Source of the DNA: Chamaea fasciata
Lineage: Eukaryota; Chordata; Aves; Passeriformes; Sylviidae
NCBI GenBank assembly: GCA_029207755.1
Contig: JARCOQ010000012.1
Location: 23,547,740-23,611,739 of the forward strand
Direction: 5' to 3'
DNA: 64,000 nucleotides
The position numbers were made by a program, and so were the translations under genes. The notes under the pieces were generated by a model, which was given only the letters and a program-made list of their open reading frames with translations, searched no databases and had not been told where the DNA came from. Shown piece by piece: positions 11,206 through 23,264 of the stretch. Every line of letters begins with the position of its first letter. The stretch's first letter is position 1.

Positions 11206-11861
11206 TGACGCAGTGCCTTCCAACCCCTTTAGCCCAGTCCAGCTCAGTCACTGACACTGCGCACAGCGGGGGACACTCCCCAGGAGCAGGATGACCCGGG
11301 GGGGGGGGGGGGGGGCTTAGAGCAGAAGCTCTAGCACGGAAGGCTGTTAAGGTTCAAGGTGGAGATAAAGGATGAGAGGAGGGTCTTCAGTGTTGTAAAT
11401 CCAAGAGGCTTTTATTCCTCAGGAGGGGAGGTGAACAAGGGAAGACACAGTGACCAAAGACCCTGGGTTGGGGCATACACAGACTTTTAAACAGGGGTAG
11501 TCCTGCAGATGGGAACAAGTATATAACCAATAAGGAAAAAGTCGGGGAGGATACAAGAGTTTGATAGCCATTATAGGGGCCTATGGGGAGACACCTGGGG
11601 AGAGCACAACTTGTCACTACCAATCACCCGTCCAAGACGATGGAACATTCTAGGGAAAGGGGTAAGTATGTCAGGGATTGACAGGGAGGGTAAGAGGTAC
11701 ACTTACAGGATTGACACAGAACAATCAAGAACAAGGGGTAGAGTCAGGCAAGACTGACAATTCAATGGGGAGGAATCAACCAGGGAAAATCATTGTAACA
11801 GGGGGACAGCAGAATAAACCACAACACATAGCTCTGGCTCCGCAATCCCAGGACCATGTCA
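11206..11861 (-). mobile_element. 5' LTR of the minus-strand provirus (upper edge approximate)
   Basis: The LTR end next to the primer site is firm: minus strand ...GCACTGCGTCA. TTTATT at 11411-11416 is AATAAA on the minus strand, and TTTAAAAG (about 11485-11492) or TTATATAC (about 11519-11526) could serve as TATA box. The U3 start is proposed at TGACATGG (11861), which would give a TGAC/GTCA inverted repeat, but this is a guess. An 18-G run lies at 11298-11315. The sequence does not match the LTR at 5031-5522. Confidence 0.5.
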
Positions 11862-12507
11862 GTCGGGACCAAGGTGGCGATAACTAAAAGGACAGGTACG
11901 ATGGAATTGTCTGGAAAGTTAAAGGGTTTAATGACAAAAACAACAAACAGGAGAAGCCGAACAACAGTATGGGACTAATTCCAAAGACCCAGGACAGGGT
12001 AGACAGGATATACATATAGGGTCGATTGAGGGGCAGAGTTGAGGGTAAGGGTCCATCCAGAAACAATAATTCAGAATATGTAAAACTCTGCACCAACTGA
12101 CAACCAATCATGAAGTTAGAACTGAGGAACCTTCTAGAACCGCAACTTTGTATGAACAGAACTATTACCGTGATATTTCCTAGGAGTCAAAGCTGCTTGA
12201 ATCATGCTCATCCTAAGTTGAGTATCGGTTAGGTTAACTACAGACCAGGTTCCCACAGTTTCAAACCGATGCCGTCAGGCAGCTTGACTCCCACAACTGA
12301 TGGCCTCAATATTTTGAAACGTTTTAGTCTCAGAGGCAAAGGTAGCACAAAGGCCTACAAAGCTGTAGAGGCTCCTTCCAAGTCGCAAGAAAGAAGTCTC
12401 CACTAATGGATGGCAAATAACTGCCAGACTTTGGGAGGGGCTAGGGTTACCTGATGCAACACCAAAGATATAAAAGGTGGAGCAGCCTCTGAAGTTGCAA
12501 CACAAGA
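11862..12507 (+). mobile_element. Possible older LTR or ERV remnant
   Basis: A plus-strand TATA box (GATATAAAAGG at about 12468-12478) lies downstream of a stretch with CCAAT (about 12102) and could be the U3 part of an LTR. Its R/U5 part could be the AATAAA-containing segment at 13167-13307, with the LTR at 12508-13166 inserted between. On the minus strand an open frame (12505-12275) has no family I recognise. The assignment is inference. Confidence 0.3.
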
Positions 12508-13166
12508 TGTAATCAGAAGTATGTATTCCATCACCATTTGTAGAAATCAGGTGGAGCAGTTCTTTATCTCTTCTCCGGGGTGCAGGGGGAGATATCCTCT
12601 GTTAATGGGTCATTAAGTCTCACTGCATGACTGATGAAAACACATCATCCCATTGTCAGATGCTCCACCCAGGGGGAGGAGCAAAGCATTCCTACCTGGA
12701 TAAAAATCTGAGATTCAGAACACCAGAGCAGCCCGCTTCCTTGGATTCCCAGAAGAAGACTGGACTACCACTGGACCTTCAGAGGAAAACTACACAATCA
12801 TTACTTCAGAATCCTACAGAATCATTGCTTCAACAGAACCACATCTGTCACTCCAGCAGTACTGCAATCAACATTTAATTAGACTACTACCAACAGCCTA
12901 ACCAACAGGGTGTCAGGTTATATTCTAATTCTCTCAGTGGGGTGGGTTTTTTGGTTGTTGTTTTTGGTTTGGGGTTTTTTTTTTTACTACTGCAATTTTG
13001 TTTTTATTTTCCTAATAAAGAGCTGCTATTCCTAGTCCCATATCATTATTTAAGATCCCCTTAATTTCAAAATTCAGAATAATTCAGAAGAAAAGGGTTT
13101 ACATTTTCCATTTCAAGGGAAGCTCCTGCCTTCCTTAGCAGACACCTGTCTTTTCAAACCAAGACA
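12508..13166 (+). mobile_element. Solo LTR, family related to the 31.4-32.5 kb LTRs
   Basis: The U3 region shares a block with the minus-strand LTRs at 31-32 kb: 'catcatcccattgt.agatgctcc', a TATA-like GGATAAAAAT at 12699-12708, 'aacaccagagc' and 'acaggatcactgcttca'-like wording. AATAAA is at 13013-13018 and the element ends ...CAAACCAAGACA at 13166. The T/G-rich stretch at 12949-12986 sits just before the polyadenylation signal. The 5' edge is approximate and no target-site duplication was found. Confidence 0.65.
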
Positions 13167-13307
13167 AGCAGCCATTTCATGAGCAAGCACATGGCGGTTT
13201 AGTCCCATGCTCCCAGAGGTGTAATTTTTTCTTATTCAGACTTTTGTTGCTTTTTGTTAAGGTTTAATAAACCTTTGAAATTTTAAAAGTGAGAGTAGTT
13301 TCTCACA
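13167..13307 (+). mobile_element. R/U5-like LTR tail
   Basis: Contains AGGTTTAATAAACC with AATAAA at about 13266-13271 and ends in a run resembling 'gagagtagtttctcaca', which is how some avian LTRs end. No primer binding site follows, so it would belong to a solo LTR. It may be the tail of the older element that begins before 12508. Confidence 0.4.
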
Positions 13308-16300
13308 AGTACATAAAGTTGTGTTATCACATCTTTTTCCCATCATACTTAAAAAAAGGTGGGGAAAACCAACTAAAATCCATCAACAAGTGAGAGACTT
13401 GTCTGTGGCAAGTGCAGTTTCTCAGTGCCCCTTCCTGGCTCACTCTGCATGGTTGCCTTTTGCATGCTGGGTTCTCTCTCAGGAGATTGTCTCAGAGGTT
13501 TGAAATGAGAGAGGTGTTCTGCCCCTTATCCTGACCTGGCACTCCAGGCAGCCAGGGATGGAGGCAGATGGAATCTGAGTTCTGAGTTCTATCTCCTGTG
13601 TTCCTTATTCACTGTGCTCCCTCAGAAATTCATCTCACAGAGGTTTTAAATGCCCTGCCTCACTATTAGCAAATCTGTACCACACTGCAACTGTTCTCAC
13701 TTTCTGAAAGGGCCTGAGGTCCTGCACCCTCTGACAACACACCATACGGAGTTATTTTCTCTCCCTTGCCTAGTTAAGAGGTTATTGATTGCCACTCACA
13801 CGCTGTAATGGATGGCTTTCCACTGCTCACATTTGCATTCCTTCTGTATTTTAGCCTCTACTTCTTCCCTTCCCACTGATACTGTTGTAATTTTCAATGT
13901 GTGTACTGGTGTGAAGGTCAATACACTTTGTTGGACACTGCCTCAGTGATTTATTTTCACATCTCCTTAACTAAATCCTCTCAGTGCAGAGTTTTTTCAA
14001 CCAATTGCTAGCAAACTACCATCCCCAATTCCTGACAGCTTTGTTGTTGTGTTATTGCTGTTTGGTGAGTACATTCTCTCAGAATTCACCCATTTGTTTC
14101 ACTGCTGGTTTTCAAAATTAAGTGCCTGTTAGCCATCATTTCTTTCTGGAGATATTCTTCTAACTTTTGGCATGAGCTTAAAATTTCCTCTTGCCTTAGA
14201 ATTTACCAGATTTCCCCGTGTGGGACTTCCCTCCTGCATGATTAATGCTGGTGAATGAAACCACTCCTATTTATCATCTCACAAAAAAATTCTGTAATCT
14301 CTCTTTGGGTCACTAAATTGGCCAATATATGTCATGATGTGAGCTGTACCATGGAATTAAAACAAAAATCTAAGTAACAACAGAAAAGCAAAGATAACAT
14401 GCAATAAGAATACACTGCAGTGATCTACCAGCTGAGACACCCTCCAGGGTTCAAGTTTTACACCACACACAGACTAAAAAATGCAGAAGATATAGTCCAG
14501 AACTGATACAGAAAACCTGCACAAAGACTTTGCTGCCCAAGAGATAAACAGGGGGGGTAGAATCCTAGAGATGGAGGCCTTGGGCTGCCCATGCAGGTGA
14601 GTTTTGAAATTTTCTGTATTTATCTACCTTTAATATTATCTTGATCCTTTGTTAAAAACTGTCCAAAATACCCTTGTTTCATTTAAAGCAAGGTGATTAG
14701 CTTCTTTCAAATTTAAAGGTCTATTATTCCACAAGTTAAAGTGCAACCAAGGATATCAGTGTAATTTTTTTAAGAGCTTTACAGTCCATATCTCACAGTT
14801 TAGCTGTTTGCAGTCACACAGGAAGCAGTTAGTGCATTAACTTTCTTAAACCAGAATTTCAATGATGTTTTATTACTTTCAGCAGACACACCAAATTGAT
14901 TAAATTCACAAGCTGCAGAAATGGTTTCTGACAGCTGGGAGCTACACACTGCAAGGAGAAAGGTTTGTTAGGAATGAACTCTAAAGCAATACAAACTGAT
15001 AGCAAAAGGCTTTTAGCTAATCTAGAGACGAGGGAGTTAAGATTTTTCTTCATTAGAAAGCATGAATAAGCTGCTTGAACTTTTCATATTAAAGGAGCTC
15101 TCTGCCTTTCAGGCTTTGGCAGCTTGGCCAGTGTGGAGCACTTTTAAATGTGTAAGTTAAAGACTCCACAAGAACACACAAGCAATTGTTTTTTTCATTA
15201 ATAAGTTGCAGGATAAATCAGAGCCTGCTTCACTTCATCTCTGTGTAATCACTGAGACACTGTGGACAGACTCTCTAAATAAAATACAGTTTATACTCCA
15301 TTGCTAAACTACCAGCAACAGGTAACTATTGACTGGAAAGATGTCACTTCCTAAGAGAAGTAAACCAAATCTCACTGTCACCAGAACAATGATCCCAGGA
15401 GAAAAGAGCAGACTGATTGTATCTATAAATTGGGCATAATTGTGTCAGTCTGGAGGGACTGAATGACTGTGCAGTGATGTCAAACACGCATCATCAGTTA
15501 ATGATGCCTCAGAATGCTCTTGCATAGCCTGGTGTGCAAACCAGCACAACTGGAATTTGTGCTGACTGAAAAAACCTAAATCTTAAAATCAGCCTTAAAC
15601 TGATTCAAATTATTTTTCTCCCAAGGTGTTTTCCTATAATCAAACAGCATCTTGTTGTTTTCTTTAAACATTGTTATATCAACGTAATTCTTGGTATAAC
15701 AGAAGTCAAACATTTAGAGTGCAAAGACTCTGGTTACTTAATTTTTTAGTCCTCTTTGGCTGTTATCATGGAAAGAGCTCCAGGTAAACAATACAGACCA
15801 TGTGATTAACATTAACATGAAATATTTTATAGAGATTTTTTGCAGCAAGTACTTAGAGATTCTGGGTTCAGCATTTACCATAATTGCCATTATCACTTAC
15901 ATGCAGCTTTTCCCCACAGGACTTACAGAGAATGGTTTTATCTTGTTTAAACCTAATAGGCAAAAATTAGGTGCTCAAAGATAGAAATTCCATGAAAATT
16001 CACTAGGTGGGCAAACAATATAATGCAAACCAAAAGCAATATTTAAAACAAAACAAAATGCCAATGAAAAAATACCAGGTAGTCAGCAAAGATGCTTTTT
16101 CTACTTACCGGTAATTTTAAAAGTAATGAACCGTTCAGCTTAAGTGTTTTAGAAACTTTAAACTTTCATAATCCTGCTTTAGAAAGAAAAAAATATACAT
16201 ACATAATTTTCTTCCACTCCTGACATCATACACTTTGGAAGAAAAATATTATTTTCCTGGTCTACATTAAAAAGAAACCATTCATGGATAGTGAATGGTA

Positions 16301-19300
16301 GCAGCTCTGATTGCCTGCAGATTGAAGAGCAGCTCCCATCACCCCCAGCTCCCAGGGCTCCCATCAGCCAGAGAAGTGCCAGTTTAGCATCAAACCCAGA
16401 CTCAAAACTCAAATCTTTGTCCAATCTGGAACTACTTACAAACTACATTTTTGTCTGTTTAACAGTGTTTGAAACTCACAGCAAATCTCAAATCACTGCA
16501 TTTACAAAGGGGGAAAACTGATTTGCTTTTCAGCAAGAGAAAAAAATAATTCAGTCTGTGGTGTAACAGAATTGGGGATTTTGCTTTGCAAAGTTGAGGG
16601 CATGAGATTACAATGTATAAAGACATTCTGTTTAATATTTTCCTCAACCTGAATATAGATATGTTATTTCCCACATATGCTCCTAAGGGAAGTATGACCT
16701 CAGAATTCCCTGAGGCAAGCCCACAGGACAGGACAGAGCTGGATCACCAGGTGGGAAGTTTGTTCTCTCAGGATTTGTACTGATGGCTGCAGAGGTGGTT
16801 TTAATCCCAAGGGTTGTGTGCAGCAACCCTTATTTCACTATTTTAATAGTATGGCCCAGAACATTCCAAAACCATGCTAAATTAGGATAAAATAATGAGG
16901 TGATATATGCTTGACTGACAGTGAGTCAAAGAGAACTTCTGCACCCTTTAAAAAACAGAAAGGAATGCAAAATGTTTTAAATGTACATAAAATATTGGTA
17001 AAGAAATATAAAGGTAACCAAAAAGCAGATTCTGATGCCAGAAGTGCTTTTTTTTTTGATAGTTCTTAAGCATAATGGGGTAAATCTGAAAACCCAGAAC
17101 TGATAAAAATATCTAATGAACTTTAGCTGGGATTCAGCAGCTTTAATTTGCATGTCAAAGTTCCATGGATACATCAGATGTACCAACAAAATACTCTGAG
17201 GGCATCATGTACAACAACATAACCAGATTCCTTTTGCCTTTTTTCCCCCCTTTTTAATTTAATTTAATTTGTTCACTTCATGTTTCTCTGTGGATATCAC
17301 CAAACCATCCCACTTTGCAACCAGTAAATGATGACTCAGAGTTTACAACAGCTGATTGCAGTTTTTCTGCAAATGTAAAAGCAGAAAAAGAGGGGATCTG
17401 TAGAAAAATAACAATTATCTTCATAAAAGCAAACTGCTCACCATAGAGACACAAAAGCTTCCTTGCCAGAATATGAGTGCATTACAAATTTTAAACAATA
17501 TCACTGACTTGAAATAGTGTTGTTGGAATCAGCCATTATGGAGCAGAGACCCAAATCATTTTATGTGACCTTTAGCTGGACATGATAATTGCTGTAGCAG
17601 CCTGGTGTTAACTGGAGCCTCACTTAATTAGCAGCAGTATTACAAAGGCCTAGGACTAAATGATGTGTTAAAAACATTGCAGCTTGCAGGAATGGTCACA
17701 CATTTCTTGTTTTGCATTTTATCTGGGCAATATTCCTCATTCCCACCATTTTATCAGTTCAGCCCATGCTGCCATTATGTGGAAGGATTATCTCTGATTT
17801 TATTAGGAACAAAACACCCAGCTATCTGCATTCTTCCAAAAAGTGAATGGGACTCAAACCTTATTCTTTCAAAATAGGAAAACAAACAATCCCTGAGTGA
17901 CTTCAAGAAAATTATGGCTCTAGTCATCATTTTTCTTGACCCTCTTTCAAGCTTTGTTTCACCAAGTAACACCACATTTGTAAAGACTAAGATGGGGAGA
18001 AATGTTCTGCCCAGACCGGTGAGGTCTAGGCAGACTAGATCAACATGATTACAAAGACTGGGCAGTTGTGTTTGGTTGACACGAGACAAATTAAAAGGCG
18101 ATGATAACAATGTCATTCTGCCCAGACCTTGCCATTCCCTTCAAATTGAAGTGAAAGGTCAGTGATGAAAGGTGTCTGAAAAATTCATGAACTCCCTGGA
18201 AAATGTCCTTGTAGGAAACCTTGAGAAGTCAAGGAGCAGGGAAAGCAAATTAACTCAAGAGTCAATTCTTTGGACTGCCTCTTACTTGATTTCTTGAGGT
18301 CCCAAATTAGACCAAGGTCACAACAATTTCACTGCTGATACAAAAACCTACCAGGATACTTTCCCTCTGCTTTTTCCTACCAAAAAGCAGGGAGAGTTAA
18401 AAGATGACCTAAACTGTAAAACACCAGTGGTCTCCTGAATCCTGTCACCACATCACAGGTGAGGTTAGAGCCCTCTAAAGAGTCCCAGGGAGTGGTTAAT
18501 AACGAGATGTTGGGCATTCATGCTTGAAATTGTGGGTCATTTTTGATTAAATATCTTGCAGAGGAAATAAGGCATGGCATCCTCACAGTGAGTTTCTAGT
18601 GCAGTATGAAAGTGCATAAAAGCTAAACTTGTTAGAGGTGATCTACAGAGTTAAGAGGAAATGACAGGGGAAAACCAGCTCGGCCAAAGTGAGACTTAAC
18701 TCAGACTGCTCTTCAAAATTCAGAAAGGACATTTCATCCAGAAAGTTAAGCTAAGCCTCCTGTAAAATGCTATTTTAATTTAGGCTTCCATGTGCAGTTA
18801 AGGTCTAAAAAGAGAAAAAAAAAAAAAGTTTATTTATTTCTGGAGCTACTAGAAGGTGCACATTTAAAAATGCAGGAATTTTAAAAATCTCTAGCTGCTA
18901 CATGCACAGAAGTCCTGAGGATGTTTTGTGAGCAGAGCTGGTTCTTTACCTTTCTAGACTTTTTTCACAGAAATATTTTGAGAGAAAGAAAGATTTCATT
19001 ACAAAGGCACCAAATACCAGGTGCTTCCCAGCCTCATTTCCTGACATTATTCATAATTCCTGAATGACCCAAATAAATCAATTCATTACTTGGCATAAAA
19101 TCTTTATTTACTTCTGTGTTCTCTCTACCCTGTCCAGCAAATATGTTGTCTCTGATCATCACTTTTTGCACATAAAATGTTAATCCCAGTTAGAACCAGT
19201 AGGCACCATAGCACACACCCATAGCAGACATATCCTTTGACGTAGCACAATATTCATAATATAAAGGAGAATAATGTGAGGTTTTTTTGTCTGAATACAC

Positions 19301-20552
19301 AGAAACTTCAGCATTTAAGATCAATAAAGGCTGACCAGAAGGCTGGCAGAGTTTCTGCAGTAAGCCAGGGCATGGAAGATCAACAAATGATAATAAAATA
19401 ACTTGCTTCCAATTTTTGACTAAGAACATTATTCCTTCCACCTTGTGTTGAATGCAGATAAACAAAGGGATGAAAAGTACTTTTCAGTATTGCACAGTCA
19501 AAGCATTTACAATTCAAGAAAAAAAATTATTAAATTGGTTCAAATGTAATAAATTGTGTGCTAGTTTTAGAGTCTTGATGTATCTATTGCTTTTTTTTCC
19601 CCTGCTGTTGTAAGAACATGGGCATAATTTCTCCTAAAAACTAATTTTAAGAGGAGGAAAAGAAGCAAAAAATGCTGCATCTGTCCAAGATTCTTACCTG
19701 GCACAGGACTAGAAGTTGAAGGAAAAAAAACAAATTCCACTATTAACTTGAGTAGCATTCAATCCAAAAGTGAAAGCCTTTGCTATTGCAGAGGGGCACT
19801 TGTACACATAAAAAAAAAGGAAAAAACACAGTTAATAATGCAATTAATAAAAAATAACTGATATCTGCTCCAAGTCTGTGAAGTCTTCCAAGTGTTTTGT
19901 TCCCTTCCTTTTCTGTGTGATTTAAACTTCACCTCTTCCTCCATCCCCCACAGGTGTGTGCTGGGGAGGAAGGGTTTGCAGCACCCACCCTGGCCTCCAG
20001 CAGGTGATGGCCATCCCTAACGTCCATGAGATTTTGGGGTGTGGATGACAGCCTAACGTGCACCACAGGAGGGAGACTGTGATGTGCTGATGGTCAGGTC
20101 TGTTGGATGTGTTACAAATCGCCTGCGTTACAGGAGCCAGGGATGGAGCTGAAGCAGGACAATCGGGCCTTGGGACTAGGACATACACACAACCAATAAA
20201 ATGAGCTCAAATACTTGTTTTCAGAACCCTTGGCAGGACACCTGCATTGTGCTCTTGACTCCAAATCAGTCCTTTTACACCTCCATGTTAAACTCTGGCT
20301 AAGCAGGAAACTGTCAAGACCAAGATTTCTACAAATCCACAAGTACAAGTCGTGTCAGACCATAAAAGATAACTACTACTGTTTGACAGATTAATTTTAG
20401 CTGTCTTCAGCCTGTGCCTATGGTGTATTTTGTGGAATTGATATTTGATACAGTTTCATGTTTGTCCAGCATGCCTAGCATGTGTCATTGCAGTTAAGCC
20501 TCCCCAATGAACTGCATGAGCCCTGCCAAAGGTGGCAGGTAACAGTCAGGTC
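13308..20552. other. Long AT-rich stretch without recognisable genes
   Basis: More than 7 kb with only short chance ORFs in all frames. Simple tracts include a short (AATTT)n at about 17253-17271 and an A run at 18817-18829. A somewhat GC-richer pocket with a few CpGs lies at 19930-20180, where I recognise no element. It could be intergenic DNA or part of a large intron. Confidence 0.5.
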
Positions 20553-21071
20553 TGGTGCGGTGTGAAATTTAGGTTTACCAAATTTCTTTAAAATGGTTTG
20601 TTCTACCTACCTCATGTAAAAACTCCTCTTTGGTTTTTTTCCTAGTTGTGGGTCCTGTCTATCACTCTGTAACCCTGCCCAGGCTCTGGTGTGGGGCCAG
20701 GGTGATTGGCAGAGTCCATGACTTCTACTCCCTCTATTACGTATAAAATGTTCTACTAATTGTCCTCTTCTTCTGGGTTACTCTCGTCCTCACTGGGATT
20801 GGTTCTAGAACACCCCCTGCCCCTTTACACGCCCCCTGTACTTAAGCTGAAACCCAAGCGCAAAACCTCACTTTGTACGTGGGCAGCCCTCTGGGTGGAA
20901 TAAAGTCTAGTTGAAGCCCACATGGGAGTCCTCTTTTCTTCTTCCACGCCGTTTGCCATGCTTCTACCTGAGGCTCAGACCCACCAAATCGGAAAGGTAC
21001 TAAACCGTACCCCTGAATGCGGACTCGGCAAGCGAGCTAGCCAGTAAGCAGCCCCGAACACCCTCATTACA
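20553..21071 (+). mobile_element. Solo LTR with 4-bp target-site duplication GGTC
   Basis: The element reads TGGTGCGG...CATTACA and is flanked by GGTC at 20549-20552 and again at 21072-21075. Plus-strand promoter landmarks are CGTATAAAATG (about 20741) or TACTTAAGC (about 20839), followed by GGAATAAAG (AATAAA about 20899). Four-base duplications are typical of class I (gammaretrovirus-like) integration, so I infer an ERV1-type LTR of 519 bp. It looks intact as a solo LTR. Confidence 0.75.
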
Positions 21072-21075
21072 GGTC

Positions 21076-22708
21076 CATCATGTCTGTCTAGAGCCTAAAT
21101 GCAATAGCAACAACATTAACTTTGCAGATATTATTCCAATTTTTTTTTATTATTATTCTGTTCTTTATCTTATGTCTTATTACTTATCCCAGAAGGAATT
21201 TCTAAATGAGAACTGTGCAGCTCTGAATTCTCATCTTCTCAGCAAGTTCCACAGGCTGGATTTGCTAATCTTCAGGTCTTTTTCAACCTTAATGATTTTA
21301 AGATAGATTTGGGGATTTCAGGGAGAACACCCATCATGTTTGCCCTGCCATGCTTACAAATTGGTAAAAAACAAGGGATTGGATTTTAACCTTCAGATCT
21401 ACCAAATCAATGTTTTGCATCCTATGAACAAAAAACTTTAGATGAGCCTGGAAAATGGATTTCAATTTAAATTTTCTTTGAGCACAATGGCCCATAAGTG
21501 AGAATGGGAGGCTTGCAAGAGAAGCACACCATTGTTCACAAAATGTCACAAATGGGATTTAAAAAAATATCCATGACTTTACAAGAAACAAATGGCTTGA
21601 AAAACTCAAAGAAGATTACACATGACTGAGTTTATGCTTCAGGGTTTCTAATTGCTTCAGCTATCCCTAGTTCATCTTGGCTGTATAATATAATTTAAAT
21701 ATTTTAGGTAGTTTTCTTTAACAGACTCTCAGACTTAATGTTTCTGCCTTGCTTCAGGACAACATCTTTTAATTGCTTTAAATTATCAGTGATGTCTCCA
21801 GCATTTTAACTGAACATGGATTGATTTCAATTAACTTTCTCATGCTTTAGCATAAAAGCAGTTTTATTCAATTTGCCCTAATTAGATCACCAACCTCTTG
21901 GAGCTAAAGCAATGACCGTCATTAAAAGGTTGTAACAGAGAGAGAGAATCAAGGTTGTTTACTGCATTGTTGGCCTTTTGTCATTTCCAAGCTGCAAGAA
22001 GAGTTTGTTCCTGTGTTCATATGAAGGATTTAAATTCAATTCCAGAATTTAGAACTTGGGGAATTTTACAGGAGTAAATTTTGTGTCAAAATCAGGATGG
22101 TTCTTTTATTACTGTTGTGCTGACAATGAGCAAGTTTTGCACTGCTGCCAGTAATGCACGTGCACCAGTCACTGTTTTTCCATCTTGCAGTGCACTGAGA
22201 AGGATATTAGTAATTAATGGATACATGGTTGTAATGTTCCTTTGGTTTATGTCTCCTTGGAAAATTTCTTTTTCCTTTACTGCCAGCTGCTCCAGAAAGG
22301 GGCATGAAGACAATCTAAAAATGTCCTTGCAATTAAAAAAAACCAAACAAACAAAACAAAACAAAACTCCAAAAAACCACAAACAAGCTTTGCAACCTGA
22401 GGTGGGGAAAAAGAATGAAAGAAAACAAAGGCCTGTACTAAATGGTCTAAGGGATGGTAAGACTGCGCAGAGACATTAAGCCTGATACTCAGCTAGCAAG
22501 AGAATTCTGCAAAACCACCAGTGCCAACATCCTCAAGACAGTCATGGCTTTTAATTTGCTTTTCAAAATCTACAAACATTGTAGAACCTAAAAACAGATC
22601 TATTCTAGTAGAGAAGGCCAAAAGATTAAGAAAAAAGGGGAGAATAAGACAGAGGAAGAGTGGATATTCTCAGTGTCCTCCACAGTGTTTTTTGACCCCA
22701 GGAAAATA
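21076..22708. other. Non-coding stretch with one weak exon candidate
   Basis: AT-rich sequence with an (AAAC)-like tract at about 22336-22372 and a weak minus-strand exon candidate at 22092-22325 (listed separately). Confidence 0.4.
22092..22325 (-). other. Weak candidate host exon or processed pseudogene piece
   Basis: On the minus strand, a polypyrimidine stretch followed by TTGCAAG (acceptor-like, AG at 22326-22327) opens into about 78 codons without a stop, ending at 22092. The residues look ordinary for a soluble domain, for example FQGDINQRNITTMYPLITN and GARALLAAVQNLL. I do not recognise the family. No matching donor or neighbouring exon is visible, so it could be chance. Confidence 0.2.
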
Positions 22709-22790
22709 CTCTCACAGAATCCCAGAATGGTTTGGGAGGGAATGGACCAAAAAGCCCATCCAGTGCCACCCCTGTCATGGGCAGGGACAC
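22709..22790 (-). repeat. CR1 LINE 3' end, left half (split by provirus)
   Basis: 'tctcacagaatcccagaatggtttgg' style tail and 'cagtgccacccctgtcatgggcaggg' are the 3' end of a minus-strand CR1. It breaks exactly at 22790, where the plus-strand provirus begins, and resumes at 26037. Confidence 0.85.
22785..22790 (+). repeat. Left target-site duplication GGACAC
   Basis: GGACAC directly before the provirus, repeated at 26037-26042. Six bases fits class II integration. Confidence 0.7.
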
Positions 22791-23117
22791 TGAGGGAATA
22801 CACAAGACAGAGAGTAAGACAGACTTAATTAGCATAGCTAGTCTGATGACTAGGATGCCATGGCAAGGACACACAGAACTTTGAGATTATGAGAAGATGG
22901 GATTAAACCTTCTTACGGGAAGAAGAGAGATTCAATCAACCCCCTACAAGAAAGATGTTGGAAAATGCATAAGTTGCTTGTATGATCTTTTAACCTAATT
23001 ATTGTAGTAGAAATTATTAACCTTACTGAAATGGTATAGAAGCTCTTGGAAAACCTGAGTAAAGTCGAATTCTGATCACCAAAATCAGTCTTCCCATCTC
23101 TCCATCAGTCGCCAACA
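22791..23117 (+). mobile_element. 5' LTR of the pol-deleted provirus
   Basis: Starts TGAGGGAATACAC and ends CGCCAACA. It matches the 3' LTR along its full length except at four positions (the third base, aaGtcg/aaAtcg, cagtcTt/cagtcCt and gccAaca/gccGaca). No classical AATAAA is present. TGGTATAGAAG near 23030 could be a TATA element. Confidence 0.85.
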
Positions 23118-23119
23118 AT

Positions 23120-23137
23120 TGGTGTCCCGTGTGAGGA
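23120..23137 (+). promoter_or_regulatory. Primer binding site, tRNA not certain
   Basis: TGGTGTCCCGTGTGAGGA lies two bases after the LTR end, the normal place for a primer site. It is not the Lys type expected for betaretroviruses. From memory of tRNA 3' ends, Ile and Trp start similarly (TGGTG..CCC), but neither fits fully. Confidence 0.6.
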
Positions 23138-23264
23138 GAAGAACCGGCTATCTGACGGCAATCGGCGACGCCCCTGGAACTGATCGTGATGGTGAAAGAA
23201 CCGCATTTGGGCCCACAATCCCTCTACACTGTGACGTGACAGGTGAGCCAGGGGAACTAAAAAT

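Larger units (their letters stand above)
5031..11861 (-). mobile_element. Betaretrovirus-like (class II) endogenous retrovirus, env-less and inactivated
   Basis: On the minus strand the order is LTR (11861-11206), primer binding site (about 11204-11187), gag (about 10735-9020), protease (8591-8247), RT (about 8157-7200), RNase H (about 6830-6400), integrase (about 6400-5782), polypurine tract (5566-5523) and LTR (5522-5031). Only about 215 bp separate the integrase stop from the polypurine tract, so there is no env. A Lys-type primer site, one visible zinc knuckle of C-X2-C-X4-H-X4-C form and the matrix sequence place it near betaretroviruses. Stops and frameshifts occur in gag, RT and integrase, and several catalytic residues are changed, so it cannot make functional Pol. 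The two LTRs are not alike, which is unusual (see findings). The right-hand boundary is uncertain. Confidence 0.8.

Noticed and set aside
11250..11257. CACTGAC at about 11250, equal to the left flank of the 3' LTR (5024-5030)
   Set aside because: It lies inside the right LTR and is not next to a CA end, so it is probably a chance match and not a target-site duplication.
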